From contig NC_052395.1 of the NCBI RefSeq assembly GCF_009389715.1, positions 20,115,993 through 20,179,992 of the forward strand: a stretch of DNA of 64,000 nucleotides, given 5' to 3'. Position 1 is the stretch's first letter; every line of letters begins with the position of its first letter. Under the pieces are notes generated by a model that did not search any database, was not told the DNA's origin, and worked only from the letters and a program-made list of their open reading frames with translations. Shown piece by piece: positions 38,434 through 51,080 of the stretch. The position numbers and the translations under genes are program-made. This DNA is from Phoenix dactylifera. Lineage: Eukaryota > Streptophyta > Magnoliopsida > Arecales > Arecaceae.

Positions 38434-38755
38434 GTATGCACGGGTCTTCACATACTCTCTCTGTTTAAGCTCTGACGTCTTCGTCAGGCTAAGGGTTCAA
38501 ATGCATTCAAATCTAATTACAAACACTACAATCACCTGTGGTCAGCTCCAATAAATTCGTACTGCAGTGTCTCCTAGTTCACATAGGTTATAGGCCGGAT
38601 CTGCTCTGATACCATTTGTAACGACCCAGAATTTCACCCAAAATAGCTAACCGAAATGTATTATTTGAGTTTCTTGATCCTGTATAAGTACCCAAGATCT
38701 ACTCAGCAAATAACCAATATGGAACTAAATATATATGCCCGCATGGATCCTCGCA
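38434..38755 (-). mobile_element. TRIM-type element, copy C (outer repeat nearly lost)
   Basis: Only the last 19 bp of the left repeat remain (38434-38452), then the full centre, then a nearly complete right repeat (38617-38755). The plus-strand GCTCTGATACCA at 38603-38614 is the exact complement of TGGTATCAGAGC, the canonical tRNA-iMet primer-binding site, two bases from the repeat end. The purine tract ACAGAGAGAGTA (minus strand) abuts the other repeat. Confidence 0.85.
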
Positions 38756-39361
38756 AACGGTGCTCTTAGAGCTCGAAAGGGGCCCATTTGATCTCTAAAA
38801 GCTCGCTTTTCCTTGACTTGGGAGCTTGGGTTTGTGGAAGTCCCCCCTCCTACCCTGGGTTTTCTTGCATGCGTTGGTCTCCCTCAAAAGAACGCAGCTG
38901 AGGTGACCCTTTTAGATAGCAATCATGCTACCCATCTACCACTCCATCCACTAGATTCTCCAATGTTAGGCATACCGAAGCTACTCAAATTCCAAAGTAA
39001 TGATGTAGGAAGTCAAGTTGCCACATTGCTTTTAAATGAACACTGGCTTCCTCATATTCCATGCCTTTCTTTATCTGTCTCTCTGTCCCGTCCTTTCTTG
39101 TCGCAGGCAAAATGCGAGCCTAGCTGTAGGGCCCATGACTCAAATAATATGAGCAAACACTTATACGGTGAAACTTGTATATATGTCTATATGTTTGCTA
39201 GGGGGTACCAAAGCACATGGTCTTTCCCCCCTTGAACGCAAGGAACCAAAATGAAAGGTTGCATCCGTTCTGGTTTCCCGTTGTGTTTGATGGGAATCCG
39301 ATCTGGATGGAGACCGGCACCCGCTGCTTTGCGAGATCCGCGGTCTGGCTAGAAAACAAGT

Positions 39362-39571
39362 TCCTTCAAGATAACACATATTTATCAGAAGACAAATAGT
39401 GCGGCAGATTGGGTCGCTTCTTTTATGGTCCGGCATTCGGGTAGAGTGATTTGGACCAGGATCGGAGAAATATCTCACCCTGTGTATCACATTCTTTCTT
39501 TGATTTGGCAGGTTGTACTCATGTGAGAACTATATGAGTGCCGTTGTTAATCCAAAAAAAATAAAAAAAAA
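39362..39571 (+). mobile_element. 5'-truncated LINE 3' end, RNase H-like tail and A-rich tail
   Basis: The in-frame segment 39362-39526 (55 codons to TGA) reads SFKITHIYQ then NSAADWVASF, the signature of the RNase H-like domain (RVT_3 type) at the C-terminus of many plant LINE polyproteins. After the stop comes a short 3' UTR and an A-rich tail (39553-39571), as expected for target-primed insertion. Upstream the frame is interrupted by TAG near 39341. No target duplication was recognised. Confidence 0.6.
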
Positions 39572-42500
39572 TGGAGTGTGGGCTCATATATGCAGCTTCT
39601 ATGAATTTGATTATTAATTCACATGATCTTTTAAAAGGAAATTTTAGAACTATGCCGGTCGATTTAATGTAACTTAGAAGAATGCTGCGGCCATGCAAAG
39701 TCTGCTATAGTCTACTAGCTAGCTGCTTTCTTGAAGGAGGCTTTGTGTTCCAATTTCAGAAGGTCTTTTCGAGTGTTCGCACGGATAATTCAAAGAAGAT
39801 AGTGCTCCAAACTTTATCCTCCTCATCGCATGATTGCATATCCACTAGTTTGGCACTCGGAGATGGAACCCGTATGGCAAGGCTTAGCGCCCCTTCGCGT
39901 TTAGACTTTAAAAGCTCGGTTGCTGAAACTCGAATGAAGTAATATAGTCCACATTGCTTTTTATATAAAAATAAAAAAATGAAGTCATTGGCTCTCGTTC
40001 AATCTCCTAGCCAATTTAAAAGAATATTTCATCAATTTTAATTTTAGATATTATGGATGTAAACTACTCTCCTTAACTCTTATTATTCAAGGTCATTAGG
40101 TCATTGAAAGGTATACTTCCATGTCTTTAGCTCGTCGTTGATCAACAAAGAGAATTAACTTTGGCGTCTATCGGTCAAATAACTTTCTTGTTCAGGTGGC
40201 CTCCACCATCCAATATCAAACACTTCATTGCAACCACAATCATGCTTTATTTTGTTGTGGATTTGAAGGACTTAGACGGCAACACCAAGATCACCCGAAT
40301 CAGGAGCAAGGCCCACCAAATTGTTCTCTTGGAGAAAATAATTCACTCGATGAGACATTAATTATACTAATGCAACATGATATCATCCATTTCCACTTAT
40401 ATAATACATTTGCATCTACTTAACAATTCTCTCTCTCTCTCTCTCCCCCCCTCTCTTCTCATTGCAAAACTTGCTTTTGAGTTAATAATTGAGCTGATAT
40501 CTTCTTTTAAGATTCGTTCAAAGGATGTTTTAACAATCCAAGCAAGCTGGGGCCTTTTATAATCCCTTTATTTCCAAATGACATTATCTGCTTTCACTAA
40601 ACAATAAGCGGATAGAGATTGGGTTGATCTCACTTAAAGTCATGTAAAGCGATTCCACACCAATACTTTAACGCTTGATTTTGGGCATGATATAGAAACT
40701 AAACCTAGAATATGGTCTAGAATGATGAGGCTTAAATGAGCATTCTATCCATTCCATCATGTGAACTTGGAGAGAGAGAAAAAAAAAGTTTCGATCATTA
40801 GCCCACGAAATAAGTTGTTAGTCTATGCACTGGAGACAAGAACAATCTGTGTTTTGCTACAGTCGAGACACTTGGACGCCTACATGTGGGGTTTAAGGAT
40901 AATAGTTTTTAGATGGATGCACATGGAGACATGTGACGTTTAGGACAAAAAAGATCTATAATTAGGCTAGATGCTTCTAAGAGGGTGGCGTTAAGCAGAG
41001 GCTTAGCAAACTTTTTGGTTGACATGCATGAATCGATTGGCAAGATCTTTCAGATGGACAAATCTTTGAACTTCGAGAACAACTGCGAAAAAAATCAATC
41101 CAACTACTAGATACAAGGAGGTACATGTTTATAAGCATAAATAAAACCCAGCCTTATGGAAACCAAGGTCAAAACAAACCCTTTGACAAAGATCTTATCT
41201 TTCAAATGGTGTTTACTCAAGTCTTAGTTGTTATTATAACACTAAACCTCAAGTTATCTTGTGCTTTTCTTTCCAAACTGGATTAAATTGTGCTTTGCAC
41301 TTGGCCACCCCCTGTGAGCTTACCGATATGGCATTGCTTTTGAGTTTTGATGTAGGTATGTATGTGGGAAGCAAACCAGATTATAATATTCTGATGTATG
41401 CCACCAACTCCCCCATAACTCGTTCCCTTCCTCTCGGATTTCCAGGGAAAAGGCGAGTCGCGTTCATTGCACATGCTACACTCTAGAGTAATGTAGTAGA
41501 ACTCATATAATTTGCCTATTGTGATCTTCTTCATGGATCTCATTCATGGTGGTGGATCTCCAATCATCACTCACACACCATACAAATCTTAGGATTGATA
41601 ATAAAATGATATAACAATAAGAAATAGATAAAGCTCGATATAAAAGTCGACTAATAATCATAGAAAGAAGGTGAAAAAGAAAATATTTGTTTCTCCTTTT
41701 GAGAAATAGGCTACACTTTGTGTATGAGGTGTTGGATGCTTATTGAATGTTGTGTCGCAATGTGAGTAATTTGTTTCATCAGTGAATAACAAATACTTAT
41801 GAGAAACAATTGAACATGTCCGCCATCCTCTCTTACAAAATAGCATCAAACAGACTAATTTTGTTGATAACATAATCTTTCACAAAATTCAGTTTTATGG
41901 GTATCAAAGAATAGTAGTAAAGGGAGGGACTTAACAAAGAATGGTCACCACAGGCACAAGGTCCGTAGCACGGTCTTAGAAAGAAGCTATTCGAGGGTCA
42001 ACAGTTGGTTGTTTTGCGTACAAAATGGCGCAAAAATAAAACATAACAAAATGTTGTATTCCAAAGGTGGAAAAATATAGCAACAAAATTGGTTCTCTTT
42101 TGGTTATTCCACCAAACATCTGGAACCTTAATGTAGCTATCATATTCTTAATGCAATTCCGAGCAGCAAAATGTAAACCATCAGGAAGTGAAGCTTAAGA
42201 TCGTTCAGTCAAAAGAAACGAGAAAGAGAGAAGGAGATGGAGGGGGTACATACATAGGTGTCCGAAAACAAAAAGAAGCCTGCTGAAGTGGAGCCTTTTT
42301 CTTCTGGAAACCGAAGAGCTTTATACTTCGTCGAGGATTTGGTAGGCTCTAGTTGTAGGGAAAAACTTGTTACTACTGCAAGTTCTTGCAGGTTTTGTTC
42401 TCACGACATGACACCATCGTTTCGCTCATTCTACATAAATAGGTAAAAGATTGCAACGTTGCTTTTATAGTTTGTGGTTTTTATAAATAATGGGGGGAAT

Positions 42501-44406
42501 CAAACATTACAAGGGTGGGAAATGAGAATCCCAGAACAAATAATGGGCAACTGTGGTTGATTTCTCTGAAAACATGAGAAACTCGAACCTCCTTAAAATG
42601 CTACTAAGACTGTTCGATATTGCTATAAACAAAGATTACAAATCTCCATCATATCTCACTTGCTTCAGCTATCCCACAACTGTACTGGGATCTCCTTGTA
42701 TCCATAATTTAGTATCATGTAAGATTGTTCAAGGCATGACGAATACCTATCTATCCATGCAGCAAACAGCTTGGAAAGAGGAACGTTTTCCCCAGCCAAA
42801 GGTTGAGACCCAGCGGCCAAGAGCCAACCCCATTAAAACAATATGGGATGATCTTTCACATTTTCCTAACGTTTAAAAATGTGACATCATTTTTTCAATT
42901 TCCCTTAAAATCTTCTGATAGATTCATCTTTTTCTCATTTTTATTCGTTGCCGCGAAACCTTTGCAGGAGATCAGACCCTAAGAACAGCTGAAAAGCCAT
43001 ACACATCTCACCGGAATTGTCCCCCAGCCAAGCTCAGAACCTAGATAAGGATGTGGCATCAAGCTTTCGCAAAAACTGAAATTTTAAATAACAAGGTTGA
43101 TTCTTTATTCCAAAGCACATAATGTTCCTTTCACTTAATTTTGTACTCCAAAAATTTGAGGATGTCATCCACAAATTCTGCAATTAACTTGTCATGCCAA
43201 CGCTAAACCATTCATAACATCAACCTGCCATTAGACGTCCCTTGCAATGATTCTTCCCCAGCAAACTCATGAATTATTCCAAAATCCAACTAAATAGCTG
43301 ATCAATTGTTCAAAACGAAACCAATTCAAGTAACTAGCATTGCCTAATGACAATTAAATTCAATTTAAAGCACCAACTAAATTCAATTGCAGATGTAAAT
43401 GGCAGTCAAGGGAGGGGGGGAAGAAAAACTGATATTCTCCCTAGGATTTTAGACCAAAACAACAGTCCACTTCCCATTTCTGAAGACAACCATAGAACAA
43501 AACCTAATAAAACACCTACACCACCAACCGACATGACAAAATTAAAATCAACACAGAAAGCGTTGATGTACCTACTCCTTTTACTCCACTGTTACTGTAC
43601 AGTGAGTAGCAATACCAGGTCAAAGACTTACACATGAAATGCGGGACATCATCTAGTTAAGCAAGCCCCTGATGACAAGTTGTTCCATAAATTTCTGGGC
43701 ATTTCTGACTCTACATTTGCTCTAGACTGAAGCAGATGGGAGATTTCTCACAGCATGTCACTCCAATCCACGTATGAAATGGAGTTATCAGTACATTTCA
43801 AATATATAAAAATAAGTGCTTGAAGGTTTGTACAATCTTCGTAGAACTAGTAGTGACTTTAGGGCTATAATTTGATAAATTCATTTGTCAGGAAATAAAT
43901 TCACAGAACTTTTCAAGGATCAAATCAAAGGATCTCTCCTTGAAATTTGCTTATTCGTGTGAATGAATTGCAAACATACCATGGTTAAAAAGGTTCTAAA
44001 TCATTTGTCAATCTAAATCATTTATGTTAGGCAGAAGACTCCCCTAACGAAATGCAAACCAAGAAAGAAGCTTATATCAAGTCGAGCACCATATAATGTG
44101 TACATCCAAAGTAGCAGAAGGGAGTATCTTCGAAATGAATTTTCAAAAATACATGTTTAGAAACCTAGGTAGTTCAAAGTTTACATTTTGGTATGTATAC
44201 CTACAAAATGACTTCCTTGTTGGGAAAGAATCATCGCAAAAGAAAGTTGAAGGACAGGGTTCATGCACCAACACAAGACTCTATTTGACCAAAGTACAGG
44301 CTAACAAAGAGGATCCTAGGTATAAACACATAAAAACAAAATACTGAGATTACAATTGTTAAGCATCTTAGATATGACTGTTTCAGAGGAAACACGTTAG
44401 AAATAA
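39572..44406. other. Intergenic, no gene seen
   Basis: About 4.8 kb of AT-rich sequence with only short, domain-free open stretches. A CT run lies at about 40427-40450. I see no conserved motif or RNA gene. Confidence 0.5.
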
Positions 44407-44640
44407 GTGCATAAGAATCAACTAAGATGGTCTGGGCACATTGAACATAAATTTAAGGCAATCTTGTGAAGGAGTTTAACTTAGGTGTGCCATGAAGGTT
44501 AAGGATAAACAAAAGAAGACCTAGTAATATAAATGAAGTGTTATGCAAAAAGAATCAGTGAATTGGCAATGACAACTCATGCAGCCTGCAATAGGATGGG
44601 CTTGTGAGAGGCTTGTTACAATTTTGTCATTATAGCATGC
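44407..44640 (+). mobile_element. Decayed LINE (RTE-like) 3' fragment
   Basis: The translated text NQLRWSGHIEH at 44416-44448 matches the LRW-x-GH-V/I-x-R signature near the end of RTE-type LINE reverse transcriptases. It is followed by an SLT-x-VCHEG stretch and MTTHAACNRM with several in-frame stops. It is too short and broken for function. Confidence 0.5.
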
Positions 44641-46348
44641 TGAGGGATTAAGAAGGTGGCTTTATCAAGGGTCACAAAAAAATGATTTTCCACAAAGAAG
44701 GATAGACAAGCACTTGTCAATTATTAGATTCCAGTCCACAAGTTAAGATAGGAAGAAAAGCATGAAGGTCCCAGCCTTTTCTACTATAGCTATATGGGTT
44801 CACTAATTAGAAGAGGTGAAGTTTAAAGATAGGAATGATAAAGATCCTGATGACAGCACCAAACTTTAGAGAATCACTATCCTAACAGAAAAATATCAAA
44901 CCTAGACCACACAAATGCAAGAAATAATGCACCACTAAACAATGACTGCTAAAATTTGATCTTTATTCAAAAATTTGACAAGTTTCTCTTTCTTATAGCA
45001 CTTTCCGCAAAAATAATGTGTGACAATAAAGTTTCCTAACTTTTAGGTAAAAAATGAAATAAGATGGAATTTAACTAAAAGCCAAAACCAAATATACATT
45101 GCAATAGTGCCACTTGAATTTGCTAACTCTGGCAAGTGCAACCAAACTCTATTGGTGAATGCATGATACATCCTTCATGGGATAGAGAGAGTGGTAATTC
45201 TACAAAGGCCACTATCTTGGGAGAATTATTGATGAATATCAATTGCACTAATAAGAGGATGTACAAAAGAAAAGATTTCAAAGAAGCCATGAAGTTTCAA
45301 AACCTCCTATCAGAACCTTCACCTAGATGTTAATAAGCCCTAAAGGCAATATAACTGATTGTTAATTATCTTCACTCCATCATCGATTTTGTATGCAGAA
45401 AGCATGGCCACAAGCTCGTTTATTTCAGGAACTTTAGATGTCTCCCTTGGAGATAAGAACACAAAACAAGCAAACTCAATTCAGAAGTTGGGAGGAAAAA
45501 GAGAAAAAAAAGCGTTTTTTTCACTATGAATATTATAAAGCAATCTGACTCTTTCCACCCTGTCCTTGAATATAGAAGGTCAAGAGCTACCAAGTCTAAC
45601 AGCAACTTTGAAATTTGACAGCATTTTGTATGCTGGAGAGTAAGTTTGATGTTCTTCAGTAACTATCATTTTCTTCTGCTAATTTTAATAGCAGGCTGGC
45701 AGATTCACCAGTAACATAATAAGCCCTCTTTCCTAGCCATGAGTCCCACCCTCGGAATCAACCAATCAAACATATGCCATGCGATATAACTTCCCACCAC
45801 AAGCATAAGAAGTCTGGGAAGTGCCAATAGAAATTTTGCAAGATTTATTACCTCAAAAGTTTTCAAATAACTGCAACCAAAACATTATATCATATCAAGT
45901 TTTTGACTGCAACTATATAGGTAGAAACATAAGTTTGAACTAAGTTGCATCATCTTATAACACATAGTGAAAGGATTTTAAAGAATGCAAAACGTGTCAA
46001 TTATAAATCAAGAAAAGTAAAACATCTGCCATCAGAACATGGAAGATGTAAATGACAGTTGCCAACCACCAAGGATGAACGATCATACCATATGACATAA
46101 GCCTCCATAGATTGTCCGAAAGAAGAGAAGAATAAGAAGAGATGCAGAATCATAAATGCAGCTCAACATTGTATAGAAACACAATCTAACACCAGCGAAT
46201 TCTATTTCTACCCAAAATTTTGAAAGATATAACTATTCAAACAACCAAACCCACTCTATTCCCCAATTACCAACATCAGACAACTACCCAACAAAAACAA
46301 GATTAGCATCGATATAGAAAAAAGATGGTATGATTCACCAAAAGGCAC
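44641..46348. other. Intergenic, 3' side of the CGR1 gene
   Basis: No supported gene. The 3' UTR of the minus-strand CGR1 gene should occupy the part nearest 46,348. Confidence 0.45.
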
Positions 46349-46933
46349 CTACTCTTTCATGTTATTACTGTTATTCTTATTGAGCAGCTCATCCGGGACG
46401 ACTTTGAGCAGCTTCCTCTGCTTCGACTTAGCGATTTTCTTCAAAGTCTTGGGGTTGGTGATCTTCTGGAGCTTCGTGCCTGTTCTCAGAGTGTTCTCCT
46501 GTTTCCTCTTCTCCCTCTCCTCTCTCATCTTCCTCTTCGCCTCCTTGTTCCGCCGGATCTCCTCCTTGAGCTCCTCCTTCCTCTCCCGGAAGGCCCGCTT
46601 GAGCTCCTTCTCCCTCGTCCGGAGATCGAGGGAAGGGCCGCGGCGGGAGGCGGCGATGGCGGATGCCCGGCGGGTGCGTGTCTGCTTCCACTTCCGGCCG
46701 GAGACCTTGCCGGCGATCACGCCGTCATAAGTGGGCCGGCCGAACGTGGGCTTCTCCGGGTTCTCGAGGGAAGGGAGAGCGGGCCTCTTGGACGGCGGGA
46801 GGATGGCATCGCCGCCGTCGCCGTTGGGGTCAACATCCATGGATTCGGGACCATGGGATTCGGATCTCTTGCGCTTGTTCTTCTGGCCGCCGAGGCCTTC
46901 GTCGAGGCACCGGAAATCCAGCGTGCACGCCAT
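46349..46933 (-). CDS. CGR1: CGR1/CCDC86-family rRNA-processing protein
   Basis: A single exon of 194 residues. The N-terminal third is acidic or disordered with a basic nuclear signal (KNKRKR, 18-23). The Cgr1 domain follows: VSGRKWKQTR (77-86) is the family hallmark, then a long very basic, Arg/Lys/Glu-rich helix (about 104-150), then LQKITNPKTLKKIAKSKQRK (155-174). Yeast Cgr1 is nucleolar and needed for processing toward 5.8S and 25S rRNA and 60S assembly; human CCDC86 is the counterpart. The length fits plant members. The frame is open for 75 codons further upstream, but I chose the ATG at 46931-46933 because MACTLDFRCLDEG is the conserved-looking start and a telo-box lies just before it, in the leader. 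Overlapping frames on both strands come from its high GC content. Confidence 0.92.
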   Translation of the reverse strand: MACTLDFRCLDEGLGGQKNKRKRSESHGPESMDVDPNGDGGDAILPPSKRPALPSLENPEKPTFGRPTYDGVIAGKVSGRKWKQTRTRRASAIAASRRGPSLDLRTREKELKRAFRERKEELKEEIRRNKEAKRKMREEREKRKQENTLRTGTKLQKITNPKTLKKIAKSKQRKLLKVVPDELLNKNNSNNMKE

Positions 46934-46948
46934 GACACTAAGGTTCTG

Positions 46949-47107
46949 GTTAGGGTTAGGGTTCGGGGAATAGCAGAATAATCGAAGAGACGCAGGAAGG
47001 CTCGGGGTCATCCAAATCCAATCCCCTGGGCCTGGATGTAGGCGAAAGGCAAATGGGTTACACTGTGTTGGGTTATAGTAGTGATATGGGCTTTCTCCTC
47101 GTGGGCC
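46949..47107 (-). promoter_or_regulatory. Telo-box and three site II motifs upstream of CGR1
   Basis: On the gene strand CCCTAACCCTAACC (within 46949-46967) is a telo-box about 16-34 bp before the start codon. Site II elements (TGGGCC/TGGGCT, either strand) lie at 47027-47032, 47087-47092 and 47102-47107. In Arabidopsis this pairing marks ribosomal-protein and ribosome-biogenesis promoters and responds to growth through TCP and telo-box-binding factors. That fits the predicted role of the gene. Confidence 0.6.
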
Positions 47108-47158
47108 CGTCCTACCAAACTTGGGAAATTGCTGGCTTTTGGAAGGGTGGTCATTCAT

Positions 47159-50100
47159 CAGTCATGATCAGTAGAAGAGCATTGAAATAAATCAATCACT
47201 CCTTGCTTTATAATTTTTATCTGTTTTCTTTTTTTCCCCCTCTTAAATGTGGCATGCTGAGTTTTTTTTTTTGAGAATATGCGGAGTAATTTTGACTATG
47301 TTAAGATATGAATTAGTTTCAGTTTAAGCAATATATGGCCCAGCCATAAATGATCCACCTGTATCATTATTAGACCTACATGAAACACCACTTTAACCTA
47401 ATCAAAATTTGAGTTATATACCAATAGGGTTTATTTGAACTCATGCATTGAGTCGGTTCAACATCTATCTATATTCTCTCTCCAACTACTCGGGCCACAA
47501 TATAATCTAAAAATATTACCTCTATTACATTAAATAGGGGTGGCAGTTCACTCGGCCAACATAACCCACAAACCTGCTAGGTCTGGTCGAGTTTGGTTTA
47601 AAGCCTTTCAAACAATTAGATCATAGAAAGAGATGTGTATGATTAATAAAATTATGTATTTTTACTGATATTTATGTATATTTTAAAAACAATAGAGGCT
47701 TGAAAATAAAAGAAGAGATGAGTTTAGCATTAAAAGTCTAAAATATATGAAGTAGCCGCCTACAAGGCCAATTGAGAGTCGACAGATTGGTTGCCGGTCG
47801 GCTTCGAGTTTTGACTCGATAGCAAGTCGGGTTGGATTCAGGTTTGGCCCTCTGGGCCTTAATATATGCATGAGGATGACCTGCTCGAACGTGACCGACC
47901 GCAAATTGCCACCTCTTATCAATTATTCTTCTAAATGTGAAATTAGTTTTTTGTTCCAAAACTCATCAAAAGGAATTTCAGAGTGGAAGTTTTTGGTAAT
48001 CGGAGAAAGCAAGCTGGCACACTCCAAAACTGCATGCATGCACACCTATGCTTCCACCTAAATATTTCTGCGAGTTAAACTTGGTGGCATATGACGTCAA
48101 ACTAATCATTTTACATAGTGCAATAGATAGTTCTACAAATATGAAAATGTTTTATGATTTATCTCATGCCCACATTTTTTTTTTGTTTTCTTCCTACAAT
48201 CATGTCAGTTTTTACTGCATCATTGGATTGGTACGACGGTAAAGTAACATTATTGATGGTATATGTTTTGCTCTTCAAAGTTTTAGATGACTCCAATATG
48301 ACCAAGAGATTCATGTTGCATGTCTTGAGGTGGCATCATAGTTTAGATGATCCTTTTATAGATGTCAGATGGCTCGGGTAATGATTCCTTGCTTGCCCAT
48401 AAGATGTTTCCGTGCTTCATCATGCAGCAGGGTGACGGTGGCCAAAAAAAGTGAGGTGACACCTGCTGGTTTGTCTAGAAACAAGACTATTTCATGTTGC
48501 TGCCAATCCAGTCTTACATAAACCTTGTGGCATGGAAATAGTTATGTTCAAACAACCATTTCTTTTTCTTTGGCAAGTAACGTTCACTTTCTAAGCTCTT
48601 GGATTCTTGCTACTTAGTTGCTTCAAGACCACTCAAGGATGCTCTCGACCCAGGAAAGGCGTATATTTATTTATAGGGTTTCAAGAATATGTCGGAGTTT
48701 TGCATATCCAATGTGCCATTGTATAAAACGTATGCAAGCCATGTAAAATCATGTGATTTTGAGAGATTGCTCTGCTCTATGAAAATTTGATGTTAAAAGA
48801 ATAAATTGGCAATAAACCAGAAAGGTATAGAACTGATAGCCAACCAGATGATAGGGGTACACATATCCAGCAAATCAAATTGCTCTAGAAATAGCATTGG
48901 GTTTGTTTGGTGCCATTCTACAGCTGAGCTTATCAAACAACATCTAGATTGCCTTCAGAAGGTTTTGGCAACACAGTTCTGCCATTAGAAAAGAGGAAGC
49001 CTAGAACTGCAATCATAGTAAAATCAAAGTGCAATCCGGCCTAAATATGAATGGGTTGACTTGTTTTGAACTGTTATTTCAGCTGGTTGGCATCCATTTC
49101 TCCAAGTAAAAGATCCTAAGATTTGAAACTAAATAGTAATAAATAATTATCATGTTCTTAAAATCAAACAAAAAATGAAAGAAAAACTGCGGTATAGGAT
49201 AGAATCCTGACCGAGAGAAATAAAATTTTCAATATATCTGTTATCTTGGTGAATTGTTGTGACCGAGAGAAATCAGAAAAAATTGAAAAAAAAAAGAGAT
49301 CCCAATCGACATTTTCAGATCAAGATATCAAAATCTTGGTTGTATATTAAACCCATGATTAATATTGTACTAAATATTAATTTCAAAATTTGATAATTTT
49401 TTAAAAAATCTAAAAAGGCAAAAAAGTGAGAGGAAAATATCTCCCAATAACGACATAATATCCAACTAGCCGATATCTCGAATTTTATCAATTTATATCG
49501 ACCGAAATATTAGAGCCAAATTTTATATTTATATCATAGCGGGAGGTGCCTTCTATCGACAAGATGAAAACCTTAAATACTAGAACAGGTTGATTCTGAT
49601 GAATATATTTTTTTTAGAAAAATAGGCCGAGTTCATGTTGGTTTGAGTTTCATGCATGTTGAAAAATTATCAACCGCATCCACTTGTTTAATAAGCATTC
49701 AGGATATCGAGCCTGAAGGCAACTCTTTATCGAAGCTGATAAAATGATCTAGCACAGCTAACACAATTATTTAGTAAACAAATTAGGTTAAGGCATTTCA
49801 AAGTTGACATGTCTAACAAGCTGACTAGAAATTCTTGAGCATATCTAAAAGCGTGGCTTGACATGGTTAATTGTAAACTATGGTTAACCCACTAATTTCA
49901 CATTTTACTTACTGCTCTATTACAGCATCCAAAATTATAATTTAAACATATCACTACTCAACACTACAATACATGGTCAAATGGGTTGGTATGAACCATT
50001 TTAAAATCTAGGTGTAATCTTATCGATCTGTTCTAATTAGGAAACAAGTGGATCTGAATTATTTTGATTTTCTTGAGAAAAAGAATCAGGCAAATCCGGA

Positions 50101-50783
50101 TCAAAATTTATTAGAAGAGCAACGGCTAGCTTAGGCTAACTGAGCCAGTAGAAAGTAGAAACCATTCAGAAGATAAAAATTCAAGAGGATAAAAAAGAAA
50201 GTTACAAAGTTATTAAGGAAATACATCTAAAACAGCTTAAGCTTTCCTCCTTTCCTCCCAGTCCCAGAAATCACTGAAATCCAGTCTTTAATCAAGAGTA
50301 GAAAACTCTCGGATTCTTCTCTAGCTGAATGATGATTGTTTCAAAACCGAAATTTCTTTTAAGCCTGAGAGACCACAACAACACTAAGATGACCACATCA
50401 ACTCTATATCTGAAGCTTTTATTAGCCTGAGTTTGGCCTCCAAATTGCCCATATCTCATTAACTTTGGCAGGAAAACATCTAAATCGAAGTAGTGTAGCA
50501 AACCAATTCCAAATACACAAATCAATCCGAATTAAATGTGTTAGGTATTGTATCCAAGCCCTATTAATGGACCAATTGCCTACACCCAAACCTGTAAGTT
50601 TTTTTCTCCAGGTTGAGCTGGATTATTCGTAGGCAAATATCAAGGTTTGGTGACCATGGCCATGGTCAGAACGTTTCGGCAAGAGAGTAATGCTAGGATA
50701 ACACGAAAATCTAACATAGAAAATTAACAAATTAATGCGTCAGCATACGAGGAGCGTTAGGGTAGCGTCGAGCTGGCAAGTTA
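47159..50783. other. Intergenic, no gene seen
   Basis: AT-rich and without recognisable coding or RNA features. Short open stretches are compositional. Confidence 0.5.
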
Positions 50784-50962
50784 ATGACACCTCAAACGCC
50801 GTCTACTTCTGGTGATGGAGAGAGGAGAAGGGGAATGATTATTAAAAAAAAAAAAACCGTACCTTTATTTCCAAAAGCTGGCCTTCCTCGTCCGGTGGTC
50901 CCGGCTCCCGGTCGCCCAGTACCGCCGGCGCCGATGACGATGACCTTGCCCGCGTCGACCCC

Positions 50963-50977
50963 AAACCCTAACCCTAA
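50963..50977 (+). promoter_or_regulatory. Telo-box
   Basis: AAACCCTAACCCTAA about 105 bp upstream of the candidate start at 51081 and followed by a CT tract (51044-51071). This arrangement resembles plant promoters and leaders of growth-linked genes. Confidence 0.45.
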
Positions 50978-51044
50978 TCTCCTTGAAAAAGCCCCCAGCC
51001 TATCCCTCATCTCCTCTCGTCTCCCCTCGAATAAAATTTCGACT

Positions 51045-51075
<31 letters not shown>

Positions 51076-51080
51076 GTTCA

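Noticed and set aside
46934..47158. N-terminal extension of the CGR1 frame by 75 codons
   Set aside because: The extension translates the telo-box and leader, is low in conserved features, and the internal ATG gives the expected family length.
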